Source of the DNA: JBEKYD01 sp049509915
Lineage (GTDB): Bacteria > Acidobacteriota > Terriglobia > Bryobacterales > Bryobacteraceae
Direction of reading: 5' to 3'
DNA length: 43,668 nt
NCBI GenBank assembly: GCA_049509915.1
Contig: JBEKZL010000119.1
Location: forward strand, 1 to 43,668
In this document: piece by piece, positions 17,709 to 27,900 of the stretch
How the letters are laid out: each line of letters begins with the position of its first letter
How positions within the stretch are numbered: position 1 is the first letter of the stretch
Position numbers and translations under genes: made by a program
The notes under the pieces: generated by a model
Database searches by the model: none
The model's input: the letters and a program-made list of their open reading frames with translations, nothing else
What the model was told of the DNA's origin: nothing

Positions 17709-18104
17709 ATGGAGATCAAACGAAGCGGTTCCGAGGCTTCCGGCAAAGGACCGGCGGACTACTTTACCGGCACGGTGCGAGTCGATCCTCTGTTCAACGC
17801 GCCCGCACCGGCGCGCGTTGTCGGCGCCAGCGTCACCTTCGAGCCGGGAGCGCGGACAGCGTGGCATACCCACCCGCTGGGCCAACACCTGATCGTGACA
17901 GCCGGGTGCGGCTGGGCACAACGTTGGGGCGGCCCGGTGGAGCAAATCCGGCCGGGCGACGTGGTCTGGTTCGCCCCCGGTGAGAAGCATTGGCACGGAG
18001 CCACCCCGACCACGGCGATGACCCATATCGCCATTCAGGAGCAGCTTGACGGCAAAACCGCCGACTGGATGGAGAAGGTCGGCGACGAGCAATACCAGGT
18101 TTGA
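17709..18104 (+). CDS. Cupin-domain protein
   Basis: 131 residues, a single small cupin barrel. Metal ligands are visible in motif 1 (AWHTHPLGQH, His53, His55 and Gln59 or His60) and motif 2 (PGEKHWHGATP, His94). Proteins of this type are often annotated as carboxymuconolactone-decarboxylase-associated or quercetin-dioxygenase-like cupins and are found beside aldo/keto reductases. It lies 25 nt after the reductase gene and converges with the dehydratase-like gene on the minus strand. Enzymatic role unknown. Confidence 0.82.
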   Translation: MEIKRSGSEASGKGPADYFTGTVRVDPLFNAPAPARVVGASVTFEPGARTAWHTHPLGQHLIVTAGCGWAQRWGGPVEQIRPGDVVWFAPGEKHWHGATPTTAMTHIAIQEQLDGKTADWMEKVGDEQYQV

Positions 18105-18130
18105 CCGGCTATCCAACGTTTTCTGTCCAG

Positions 18131-19525
18131 TTATATCAGCGCCCGGGCTGGAGTCACGCTCCCGGAATTCCTCCGCCGCCGGTAGGACCTTGCCAATTCC
18201 ACGTAGACTCCTAAATCCCGGTCCAGGTCGCTTTGCGTGCCGTCGAAATAGAAGTTGCGGATGGGGATGCCGCCCAGGTCGCGGCTGACGCGGGGGTAGA
18301 TGGCTTCGCTGACGATGCCGTTCATGCAGGTGAAGGGGCTGATATCGATGATGCCGTCGAGTCCCTGCTGAGCCAGATAAACTGCCTTGCCCACGCTCAA
18401 CACCATTTCGCCCAGGGCGCCATCTTGCGGCAGGTAGGGGCGGGCGCATTCGAGCACGGTCCGGACCCCAGGTTCTTCGCAACCGGCGAATTCTTGGCGG
18501 AAGACCGTCGTCAGCGCCTGTTCGTCGCGGTGCTGCACATGGTCGCGCACCCAGGCGCCCAGCGCGGCTAGCGAATGGCTGCGACCCGCCAGGCGGCGTT
18601 TGCGGTGCCCTTCGGCGCTGGTATACCACACCCATTCGGTGATGTCGGAAAGCCACACTTCGGCGCCGAAGGCTTCGATGCGGCGCACCAGATCTTCGTT
18701 CGAGTACGTATTCAGGCGGCAGAAGATTTCGCCCACGACGCCGATGCGCAGGGCGGACGGATCGCGGCTGATACGCAAACCTCGGAAGCGTTCGCGCGAG
18801 CGTTCCAGGGCGCCTTTGAGGGCCTTCAATTGGGCGCGCGGCTCGACCGGAGCGTTTTCGGCCGCCGTGCAGAGATCGTCGAGGCACTGTTCATGCACCG
18901 CGTCGGCCGCGCCCGGATCGCGCTCGTACGGGCGAAAGCGCAGCAGCACTTTGTGCAAAATATCGGCGCACACCAGCATGCGCCAGGAGGTTCGGACGAA
19001 AGGGCGCGCCAGGCTGCCCAGGTCGCCGTAGGAATTCCTGCTGGTGGGCGAGAGCACGATTACTTCCCGGTAGCCGTTGGCGTCCAGGATCTGGCGCAGG
19101 TGGGTAGCATATTGGCCGAAGCGGCAGGGGCCGTCGGCGGTGGGCATGAAAAACGCGGTCTTGGCGGGATCCGTCTCCGGCATCTCCAGCACTTTGAGGA
19201 AATCACCGACGGTGATCTTGGCCGGGTAGCATTCGTCGCCCGAAGTGTGGCGGGCGCCCAGCTCGCGGGTACGGTCGTCGGAAGGAGGGGTGATGCGCGC
19301 ATCCACGCCGAGTGCGCGGAATCCGGCGGCGAAGGCGCGGCCGCTGCCATAGGCCATGGGTGGGATGTAGACGCGTTTGCCTTCGAACGGGTGGGAGGAC
19401 TTCTTGGTGGCGCACGCTTCGGCTTGCGCATGACCGGCGCGAGCAGGAGGAACCGCCAGCCCCACTAACTCACTCTGGCTGCCAGAGCCTTGTGCTCCAG
19501 CTGGCTCGGTAACGGATTGTAGCAT
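18131..19525 (-). CDS. HgdB/COG3581-like subunit of a 2-hydroxyacyl-CoA dehydratase-type enzyme (PlsA/GeR-like C-terminal part)
   Basis: 464 residues from the ATG at 19525; a GTG at 19465, overlapping the upstream TAG, is an alternative. Conserved blocks are FEGKRVYIPPMAYGSGRAF, SGDECYPAKITVGDFLK, TADGPCRFGQYA and DISPFTCMNGIVSEAIYPR. The three separated cysteines in these blocks are the expected ligands of a [4Fe-4S] cluster, as in HgdB-like dehydratase subunits. In many bacteria this part is fused to the ATPase/DUF2229 part; here it is a separate frame overlapping it by up to 61 nt. Together they resemble the PlsA/PlsR plasmalogen synthase of Clostridium perfringens and the glycerol ester reductase (GeR). 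No CoA-substrate pathway genes lie nearby. Confidence 0.75.
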   Translation of the reverse strand: MLQSVTEPAGAQGSGSQSELVGLAVPPARAGHAQAEACATKKSSHPFEGKRVYIPPMAYGSGRAFAAGFRALGVDARITPPSDDRTRELGARHTSGDECYPAKITVGDFLKVLEMPETDPAKTAFFMPTADGPCRFGQYATHLRQILDANGYREVIVLSPTSRNSYGDLGSLARPFVRTSWRMLVCADILHKVLLRFRPYERDPGAADAVHEQCLDDLCTAAENAPVEPRAQLKALKGALERSRERFRGLRISRDPSALRIGVVGEIFCRLNTYSNEDLVRRIEAFGAEVWLSDITEWVWYTSAEGHRKRRLAGRSHSLAALGAWVRDHVQHRDEQALTTVFRQEFAGCEEPGVRTVLECARPYLPQDGALGEMVLSVGKAVYLAQQGLDGIIDISPFTCMNGIVSEAIYPRVSRDLGGIPIRNFYFDGTQSDLDRDLGVYVELARSYRRRRNSGSVTPARALI

Positions 19526-22511
19526 CGCAATATTCCCTTGCTGTCGAGGTACGCTTCGCACCGCGTCATGTAGCCGGCGTCGTTGCCGTGGCCGTCGAAC
19601 TGAAGCACCAGCAGGGGGGACCCGGCCGCCTGGCGGGCGAAGTGCTTGATATACGAGTCGGGTCCGCACTTGAAATTGGTGACATAGATCAGGTGCAGGT
19701 TGGGCAGCGAGGCCGCCAGCCGCGCCGCTTCCAGGATTTTGCGTCCGGAAGCCCAGTACATGTTGGGATGCAGGTCGGCAACCGATTCGCGGCCGGTCAC
19801 CAGGAAATCGAGCGGGATCACGTTGGCGCCGTAATTCCGGCGCAACTTGCGCGGCACATCGCAGTTGATGTTGTGGTCGTAGAGGTTGTAGCTGCGGCCG
19901 AGCAGAACCAGACCCGGCTCGCCGGTGCGTTCCAGTTCGGCTAGGGCGCGGCGGCCGGCATCGAGAAGCTGGTTCTCGAACTCGCGCTGAACTCGATAGG
20001 CGACATCCACGGCGGAATCGCTCGCACGCCGCCGCGCGCCGAGCTTTTGCGCCAGCGGAGCCAGCGCGTCCTTCACGGCCGCTGCACCCATTTGAAAATG
20101 CACGCTGGGCGCGAGTATGCGGGCGGCGTGCTCTTCGAGCTTCGGCGCGGCGCGCAGCACGTAGGGGAGGGTCTGGTTCCAGGGGCACAGGTGCGACATC
20201 GAACCGGATTGGTCGTCGGTCTCCGCATCAAGCACGTTGGGAACCAGCACGTAGTCTACGCCCAGTTGAAACAGCGACAGGGCGTGCCCGTGGGCGATCT
20301 GAATGGGGAAGCAGGGCTGCGCGCGCGCCATCTCCACGCCATCGGCGGCGATGCGCGGATCGGTGGGCCGTGAAAGCACTACCTCCACGTCCAACCCCCG
20401 CAGATAAGTCCGCCAGAACGGAAACCGGTCGAAAGTGGCCATGGTGCGGGGCACGCCCACGCGCAAGCGCCCCTGGGGAAGAGCTTTGGGCGGCGCCAGG
20501 GGACCACCGTGGATTTTTTCGAGCAGCGACTCGCGCAAATGGAACAGGTCTTCAATCACGGCCTTGCGCCCGCTGACCGACGCCTTGCGGTAGCGGTCCG
20601 AGCACTTATCGCCCCAGAAGCTTTTGTGGCCTTCGATGGTGAATTCCTTGATGTCGCATTCGTTGCTGCAGGCCTTGCAGGCGAACTCGCGGGTGGCGAG
20701 ATTGAGCTTGGAAAGATCGTAGCCGCGGAAGCGGGTTTCGCCGCCGGTCGCTTTACGCCATTCGCGGGCGATTAGGGCCATGCCGATGGCGCCGATCACG
20801 CCATTGTGGGGCGGCACCGTAATCGGGCGGCCCAGCACGTGGGCGAAGGCCGCGGCCACGGCATCGTTATACGCCGTGCCGCCCTGGAAGTAGATCACTT
20901 TACCGATTTTGCGGCCGCGCACCACGCGGTTGAGGTAATTGAGCGCGATCGAATAGGACAGGCCGGCCAGCAGGCTGGGGATCGTTTCACCCTGATGCAG
21001 CCAGCCGGTGAGGTCGCGCTCCATGAACACGGTGCAGCGCTCTCCCAGGCGGGTGGGCGCGTCGGCGGAAAGGGCCAGGCGGGCGAACTCGCCCTTGATG
21101 TTTACGCCCAGCTTCTCGGCCTGTTCCTCTAGGAACGATCCGGTGCCGGCGGCGCAGGCTTCGTTCATGGCGAAATCCACCACCACGCCGTTCTCGATGG
21201 AGATGAATTTGGAATCCTGGCCGCCGATTTCAAAAATCGTGTCCACCGGTTCGCCGCCCAGGCTGCGGCTGATATTCAAAGCGCCGGTTTTGTGAGCGGT
21301 GATTTCGTCGTTCACCACGTCGGCGCCCACGAATTCGGCCACCAGTTCGCGCCCGGAGCCGGTGGCGCCGACGCCCAGGACTTCCAAACGATTGCCCCAC
21401 TGGCTCGCCACTTCGGTCAAGCCCTGCTGCACGGCTTCGATGGGACGGCCGGCGGTGCGCAGATAAATCTCCTGCACCAGCCGCCCCTCGTCGTCGATCA
21501 CCACCACGTTGGTCGAGACCGAGCCGATATCGATGCCCAGGTAAGCCGGAATGGGTGCGTCGCCGGGCGGGGCGGTGTAGGGCACGACTTGGTCGCGCAG
21601 CAAGTTCACCGAATCCATGGAAAGCGGGCGGCTGTCGAAGGAGCCGCCGTGGGCCTCGTGCTGGCGAAGACGGTGGATATCGCCGAACGATCGTTTGCGC
21701 GGGTCCTCGCTTTCGAGAATCGCGGTGCCGATGGCGCCGCACCAGGCGTACAGCTCGGGAACGATCAACTGGCCATCCCCAAATTCGAAAACCCGGCGCA
21801 GCGCTTCGGCCACTCCCGAGCATTGGGAAACCGCGCCGATGAATGCCGCCGGTGGCGTGACGGCGCGGCCTTTCACGATGCTGGACTTGAAGTTTCGCGG
21901 CACCGCTTCGCACAACCCGCGCAGGATCTCGGCCGGAGTGTAGCCCTTCTGCTGGGCGTGGATCATGTCGCTTTTGGCGAATACCGAGCAGCGGCCGGCG
22001 ATGCGGGCGGAGCGGCCGGCCTGTTCCACCAGCCCGCCCACCTCTTCCTGCGGTCGTAATCGACGATCCCCGAGCCGCCCGAGCCGCCATCTTCCGCATG
22101 GCTGTCGAGCAGGATGTACTTGGAGCTTTCGCCGCCGATTTCGAAGACCGTGCGCACTTCCGGATGGAAGGCCCCTATCATGCGCGCGATGGCCTTGAAT
22201 TCGTTTTCGAAATAGAGTCCCAGAACGCGGGCGATGGCGCGGCTGCCGGAGCCGGTCACCCTCAATCCTTCGACTTCGGACTCCGGTATGGTTTCGTACA
22301 CTTCCCGCAGCAGGTCGTAAACCGACTGCATGGGGCTGCCCGCCACGCGCCGGTAGGGGGAGATGACCAGCGGCCGGGAGCCCCAATCGAGCAACCGGAA
22401 TGCCGGATTTCGGGTGCAGAGGGACGCGAGCAGAGGAAGGTCTCCCGGCTGGCCCAAAGCCGCCAGTTTCACGCTGACGGCACCGACGTCCAAACCGATA
22501 TTAACGCTCAT
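19465..22511 (-). pseudogene. PlsA/GeR-like activase: two BcrAD/BadFG ATPase domains + DUF2229, frameshifted
   Basis: The natural start is ATG 22511 (SVNIGLDVGAVSVKLAALG). ASKHA ATPase domain 1 is intact to FEIGGESSKYILLD and VDYDR, then the frame changes at about 22041-22050. Sequence resumes at EEVGGLVEQAGRSARIAGRCSVFAKSDMIH in another frame, which stays open to 19465. ASKHA domain 2 has GIDIGSVSTN, FEIGGQDSK, NEACAAGTG and CTVF, the two cysteines that hold the bridging cluster in HgdC-like activators. DUF2229 follows, with CKACSNEC and FKCGPDS. Compared with domain 2, domain 1 lacks about 20-25 residues including CAAGTG, so the event is a deletion plus frameshift rather than a single-base slip. 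Without it the product would be about 1,040 residues. It may be a real lesion or a sequence error. Confidence 0.72.
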
Positions 22512-22709
22512 AGTTGCTTGCGGGTATTCGGACCGATCATAGCCGAGGTTCGACAGGCGTACCATGGATTCCCACCCGAATGGCGACATTTCGCTATCGA
22601 ATGGTTGCATTTCAGGCCTCAATATCGTTAATTGGGCCGTCAAAATCGCCCACTCGCTTCGCAAGGCATGGATTTGGCGAGCTCCAATCGTAAACTGCAA
22701 TATTGAGCC

Positions 22710-24323
22710 ATGAGCACTGCCACTTTTGCGCCGGCACCGCCGGAGAAATTCACCATTGTGCAGCCGGATAGTACCTATAGCGGCGCACCGATTCGTCCCC
22801 TGCCCAAGGGACTCCCCAAGACCACGCAGTCGCTGTGCCCGGAGTGCTCGATGCTGATCGAAGCCCGGATTCGGGAAGACCGCGGCCGGGTGGTAATGGA
22901 AAAGAGCTGCCCGGAGCACGGCGCTTTCCGCGACGTTCTGTCTTCGGACGTCCGCCTGTATCTCAAGATGGAAGAGTGGAGTTTCGGGGATGGCCGGGGC
23001 GTTACCAACCCGATCGTGGTGGATGCCAAGCGCTGCCCCCAGGATTGCGGCCTATGTTCCATGCATACCAGCCATAGCGGACTGGCGAACCTGGATCTTA
23101 CCAACCGCTGCAATTTGACCTGCCCGGTCTGCTTCGCCAACGCTAACGTGGCCGGATACGTCTACGAGCCTTCACTTGGCCAGGTTCGCGGCATGTTGCA
23201 AAGCCTGCGCGACGAAAAACCGGTGGCGGGCCGCATCGTGCAATTTTCGGGCGGCGAGCCGACGGTTTACCCGCAGTTCATGGAAGCCCTCGGAGCGGCC
23301 AAGGAACTTGGCTTTTCCCACATCCAGGTAGCCACCAACGGGATCCGCTTCGCCGATCCGGAGTTTGCCCAGCAAGCCAAAGAAGCCGGTCTGCATACGC
23401 TGTACCTGCAATTCGACGGGGTCACCGACGATGTTTATCTGCGCACCCGCGGCCGCAGGCTGGCCGAGTTGAAGTTCCGAGCCATTGAAAACGTGCGCAA
23501 AGCCGGCATGAAGATCTGCTTCGTGCCGACGATTGTCAAGGGCGTGAACGACCACCAGGTTGGCGACATTCTGAGGGTGGCTCTCGAGAACATCGACGTG
23601 GTGAGCGCGATCAGCTACCAGCCGGTGGCTTTCACCGGCCGCATCGCGCGTGCGGAGCTGGAATCGAAGCGCTTTACGCTGGCCGATTTTGCCCACGCGG
23701 TGGAGCGCCAAACCGGGATTTGCGATCCGTACGAAGACTGGTTCCCGCTGGCATGCGTGACGCCTTTTTCGAAGCTGTTGAGCGCGCTGCGCGGCGAGCT
23801 GACCACGCATCTTTCCTGCCATCCGCAGTGCTCGCTGGGCACCTATCTGTTCGTTACGCGCTCGGGCGAAGCCGTCCCGGTCACGCGCTTCGCGGATATC
23901 GGCGCTATGCTGTGCGAGATGGACGCGCTGTCGCGAAAGGTCGAGACTCAGCGCATCAAGCTGTTCTCGAAGATCAGCGCCTGGAATATGCTGCGCAAGC
24001 ACTTCCACGAGGACCGCGCGCCGGAGGGCCTGACTTTCAACAAGTTCCTGCAAACGCTGCAGGGCCTGATGGACAAGGACTACGGGCGGGGCAAGGCCGA
24101 ACAGGACGGATTCACCTTCAAGACGCTGATGGTGGCCGGCATGCACTTCATGGATCACTACAACTACGACGTGGAGAGGGTGAAGCGCTGCGTGATCCAC
24201 TATGCCGCGCCCGACGGCCGTATCTATCCCTTCTGCGCCTATAACGGCGGCCCGACCTTCCGCGAGCGGATCGAAAAACAGTACTCGACGCCACTGGCGG
24301 TAGAGGAGCCAACGCTCGCTTAG
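22710..24323 (+). CDS. Tes-like radical SAM protein (candidate lipid tail-joining enzyme)
   Basis: 537 residues. An N-terminal rubredoxin-like site (CPEC at 43-46 and CPEHG at 67-71) is followed by CPQDCGLCSMH (109-119). Next comes the radical SAM motif TNRCNLTCPVC (Cys134, Cys138, Cys141), then SGGEPTVYPQF for SAM binding. The C-terminal half has extra Cys residues (CHPQC, KRCVIHY, YPFCAYNGG). This order of Cys sites is that of the COG1964/tetraether lipid synthase (Tes) group, which couples lipid tails in archaea and has bacterial homologues. It is divergent from the PlsA/GeR-like gene with a 198-bp gap. A different radical chemistry cannot be excluded from sequence alone. Confidence 0.75.
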   Translation: MSTATFAPAPPEKFTIVQPDSTYSGAPIRPLPKGLPKTTQSLCPECSMLIEARIREDRGRVVMEKSCPEHGAFRDVLSSDVRLYLKMEEWSFGDGRGVTNPIVVDAKRCPQDCGLCSMHTSHSGLANLDLTNRCNLTCPVCFANANVAGYVYEPSLGQVRGMLQSLRDEKPVAGRIVQFSGGEPTVYPQFMEALGAAKELGFSHIQVATNGIRFADPEFAQQAKEAGLHTLYLQFDGVTDDVYLRTRGRRLAELKFRAIENVRKAGMKICFVPTIVKGVNDHQVGDILRVALENIDVVSAISYQPVAFTGRIARAELESKRFTLADFAHAVERQTGICDPYEDWFPLACVTPFSKLLSALRGELTTHLSCHPQCSLGTYLFVTRSGEAVPVTRFADIGAMLCEMDALSRKVETQRIKLFSKISAWNMLRKHFHEDRAPEGLTFNKFLQTLQGLMDKDYGRGKAEQDGFTFKTLMVAGMHFMDHYNYDVERVKRCVIHYAAPDGRIYPFCAYNGGPTFRERIEKQYSTPLAVEEPTLA

Positions 24324-24384
24324 AGGCGCCCTCCGAACGGGTGCTTAACCGATTTGGGGGATTCGCAGTTTAGGCGCGGTAACC

Positions 24385-24460
24385 GCTCCCTCGCGGTCGC
24401 GGCTCGTTTACGGGCACCGCGCGCTTTCAACCACTTACCGAGCCGCGACCGCGAGGGAGC
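24385..24460. repeat. Palindromic repeat with 22-bp perfect inverted arms
   Basis: The arms 24385-24406 and 24439-24460 are perfect inverted copies over 22 bp, separated by 32 nt. They read GCTCCCTCGCGGTCGCGG... and its complement. The arms are GC-rich and not followed by a T-tract. It sits in the 289-nt gap between the radical SAM gene and the small Cys/His protein gene; the rest of that gap (24461-24612) shows no feature. The arm sequence resembles interspersed repeats seen in Solibacter-like genomes; genome copy number cannot be checked here. Confidence 0.7.
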
Positions 24461-24612
24461 AGATCAGGCCACTACGATATCGATGGCGCGATATCCCCGT
24501 TAAGACCTGGTATCCGCTGCCGCCAACACCGGCACCGCCTCGTCCTCCTCCGTCACCGCCGCGAGAGCGCCACTGAGGGCACTCCCGCCGATTGCGGGAC
24601 AATAGAAGCGAT

Positions 24613-24834
24613 ATGGCAGCTCCAAGGCAGCACATCGAAGTCAAAGTCCTGAGCGAATCGGCAATCCCCTGCGACCGGCAGAACTGCGACAACCGCGCGC
24701 ACTTCCTGTTCCGATCGGGCCGCGGCCCCATTTCCGCCTACTGCGATACGCATGCGGAAAGGGAAGCCGTGCGGTTCGGCGTAGCTCTTCCCGAAGACAT
24801 CATGGAAACCCTCATGCGCGGCGACGCGCGCTAA
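24613..24834 (+). CDS. Small Cys/His protein, possible zinc-binding
   Basis: 73 residues from the ATG at 24613. The arrangement CDRQNC (Cys20, Cys25) ... YCDTHAE (Cys44, His47) could hold one metal ion. Both Cys/His pairs are flanked by basic residues and the C-terminus is acidic and helical (LPEDIMETLMRG). No ribosome site stands out, but composition is protein-like and no better frame overlaps. I do not recognise the family. Confidence 0.5.
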   Translation: MAAPRQHIEVKVLSESAIPCDRQNCDNRAHFLFRSGRGPISAYCDTHAEREAVRFGVALPEDIMETLMRGDAR

Positions 24835-24945
24835 ACCCGGATCGTTGACCCGGTTTCATTAGGGCCTCGGGGTTGACGTCTTTCCTCTGTCCGGCTACCG
24901 GCAAGCCTTATCTTTCGGGATGAAATAAGTGCTGGTTATGCCGAT

Positions 24946-27900
24946 ATGCACGTAGAGGAAGTGACAACCGTGTCCCTGAGCAAGGCGTGCGTGGTGGCGG
25001 TTCTGCTATGGATCGTAAACTGCCACCTGGCCGGCGAACAACCGAGCGAGCGGGAACCCCTCCCCACCCTGACCACCGCCGGGGCGGTCCACAGTCTTAC
25101 GTCCAGCGAATCGGAGCGGCACTATCCCGTGCACCTGCGGGCCGTCTGCGTGGTCTGTTTTGAAGGGTGGCACGGCTTCTTCGTCCATGACGGGACCACA
25201 GGCGTCTATGTGGAGACGAAAGGCCAAGTCCTGCTGACTGCGGCGATGCATCCAGGGTTGCTGCTCGACATCGAAGGTGTTACGGGTCCGGGCGAGTTCG
25301 CGCCGATTGTCGACCGGAGTACCTTTCGCGTCCTGGGCGAGGGCGCCGTGCCCCTCCCTCGGCGGGTCAGCCTCGATCGTGTGGCAACCGGGGTTGAGGA
25401 TGGCCAGTGGATCGCCTTTGAGGGGACTGTGCGGTCGGCCGAGATCAGGGACTCGATGCTCGATCTGGTGGTGGCGTGGGGGCAGTCGACAGTGGAAGTG
25501 ATGACCCCGGTGGGAAACCGGAAGGACTACGCCCGGTTCATCGGCGCGGGGGTTCGGGTTCGCGGTACGGTCGGTCCCATTTTCAATCGGCGGCGCAAGC
25601 TGGTTGGGGTTAACATTTATTCGCCGGGCCTGGACGCGATTCAAATTCTCGAGCCCGCGCCTGCCGATCCCTTCTCCCTCCCGGTCACGGCGGTGCGAAA
25701 CATATTCGAGTACACTCCCGGCGCAAGCCCAGGCCGCCAGGTGCGAATCCGCGGTGCCGTTGTCGCTCGGAACGGCAATACCGTCTATATGACGGATGGT
25801 GTCCAAGGAGCCAGCATCCTGAGCCTCCAGCCCACCTCGCTGGAGCCGGGCGATGTGGTCGATGCGGTGGGGTTTCCAGTCCTGGGGGACTACACCCACG
25901 ATCTTCAGGGCGCGACCTTCAAGCGGCTCGGGAAGGGACCCCTGCCGGCGCCTCGGATGATCGACGCCAGCCAGGCGCTCTCCGGCGATTTCGACGGCGA
26001 TCTGGTTCGGATTGACGGGCGACTGATCGAGCGGCAGAGAGCAAACGATCAACTCACATTCCTGCTCGATCGGGGAGCCTCCATTTTTTCGGCCATCCTG
26101 CCGGGAGACCAGGCGGACCATGCGCTGGACGGCCTGCGCGACGGCAGTCGAATTCAGTTGACCGGCGTGTGCACGATTCCCGAAACGCGGGCGTCGCGGC
26201 ATTTTCGCGTGCCGAAGGCATTTCAGATCGTGCTGCGCTCGTCTGGCGACATCACGGTACTGGACACCCCTTCCTGGTGGACGATCGAGCACGCCCTCTA
26301 TGCGTTTGGCCTCACCGCGTTGATTGCTCTGGGCGTGCTCGGCTGGGTTGTCGACCTGAGGCGCCGCGTGCAACGACAGACAGCCACGATACAAGCGCAG
26401 CTCCAGCAGGCAGCGTTGCTACGGAATCAGGCCGATGCCGCCAACCGTGCCAAGAGCGAATTCGTGGCCACTATGAGCCATGAAATCCGCACGCCGATGA
26501 ACGGCGTGATGGGCATGATCGAACTGCTGCTCGATACCGGGACCACTGCCGAACAGCGCGACTATCTGAACATGGCGCGCGACTCGGCGGACGCGCTCCT
26601 AACCGTAATCAACGACGTGCTGGATTTCTCCAAGATCGAGGCGGGCAAGCTGGACCTGTACCAGGTGGACTTCGCCTTGACGGACACGCTCGACCGGATC
26701 ACGAAGACTTTTAGCCTGCCCGCCGCCCAAAGAAACCTGGAACTGGCGTGCGAGGTGGCTTCCGGAATTCCCGAGATGCTGGTGGGTGATCCCACGAGAC
26801 TCCGCCAGGTTGTGAACAACCTGGTCGGTAATTCGCTCAAATTCACCGAGAGAGGCGAGGTCGTGATCAAGGCGGAGTTGGACAGCCGCGGGGACGATAC
26901 CCTGCTGCTGCACTTTACGGTGCGCGATACGGGCATCGGCATCCCGGTGGAGAAGCACCGGGAGATTTTCGAGGCCTTCTCGCAGGCCGATGGCTCGACC
27001 ACGCGCAAGTACGGCGGCACGGGCCTGGGGCTCACCGTTTCGCTGCGGCTGGCGAAGATGATGGGGGGCCGCATGTGGGTGGAAAGCGAGCCCGGCCACG
27101 GCAGTTGCTTCCACTTCACGGCGCGCATGGGCGTATCGAAACTGGCGCGCGCGGCCAAGCCCTTGTATCCGCAAATGCCGGAGGGCACGCAGATTCTGGT
27201 CGTGGACGACAGCGAGACCTACGGGCGCATCCTGGCAGGTATCCTGGGCAAGTGCGGAGTCGAGGTAGCCGTGGCCGACAGTGCCAACAGCGCGTTGGCC
27301 CTGATGCGGCGGCGGGCGGAAGCCGGCAAGCCGGCGACGCTGCTAGTGGCGGACGCCCAAATGCCGGAGGTGGACGGCTTCCAGTTGGCCGAACAGGTGA
27401 AGGGCGACCCGGAGCTAGCCAAAACCGCCATCATCATGCTCACCTCGGCCGGGCAGCGCGGCGATGGGCAGCGCTGCCGCGAGTTGGGCATATCCGCGTA
27501 TTTGACCAAACCGGTGAGCCGATCCGAGCTGTACGAAACGATCGCATTGCTACTTGATTGCAAGGCCGGTGACGTCCCGGCGCCCGGCACGATCGCACCC
27601 GGCGTGATTCACACCGGGCAGGTGGAACGGAGCCTGAAGATCCTGGTGGCGGAGGACCATCCGGTTAGCCAGAAGCTGGCCGCGAGGATGCTCGGAAAGC
27701 GCGGGCACCAGGTTACCGTTGCCAGCACGGGACGGGAGGCGCTGGCGGCATTGCAACAGGACGTGTTCGACCTGGTCCTGATGGATATCCAGATGCCCGG
27801 GATGGACGGCTTCGAAGCCACCGCGGCCATACGCCGAGGCGAGCGCGGCACGGCCAAACACCAGCCCATCGTGGCCATGACGGGCCACGCCATGAAAGGC

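Noticed and set aside
18131..22511. True 2-hydroxyglutaryl-CoA dehydratase or benzoyl-CoA reductase for fermentation
   Set aside because: No CoA transferase, electron-transfer flavoprotein or acyl-CoA dehydrogenase genes are nearby; the two-ASKHA + DUF2229 layout and the Tes-like neighbour fit PlsA/GeR better, though this remains inference.
24835..24945. Possible riboswitch before the hybrid kinase gene
   Set aside because: Short stem-like pieces are present, but no known riboswitch core could be matched by eye.
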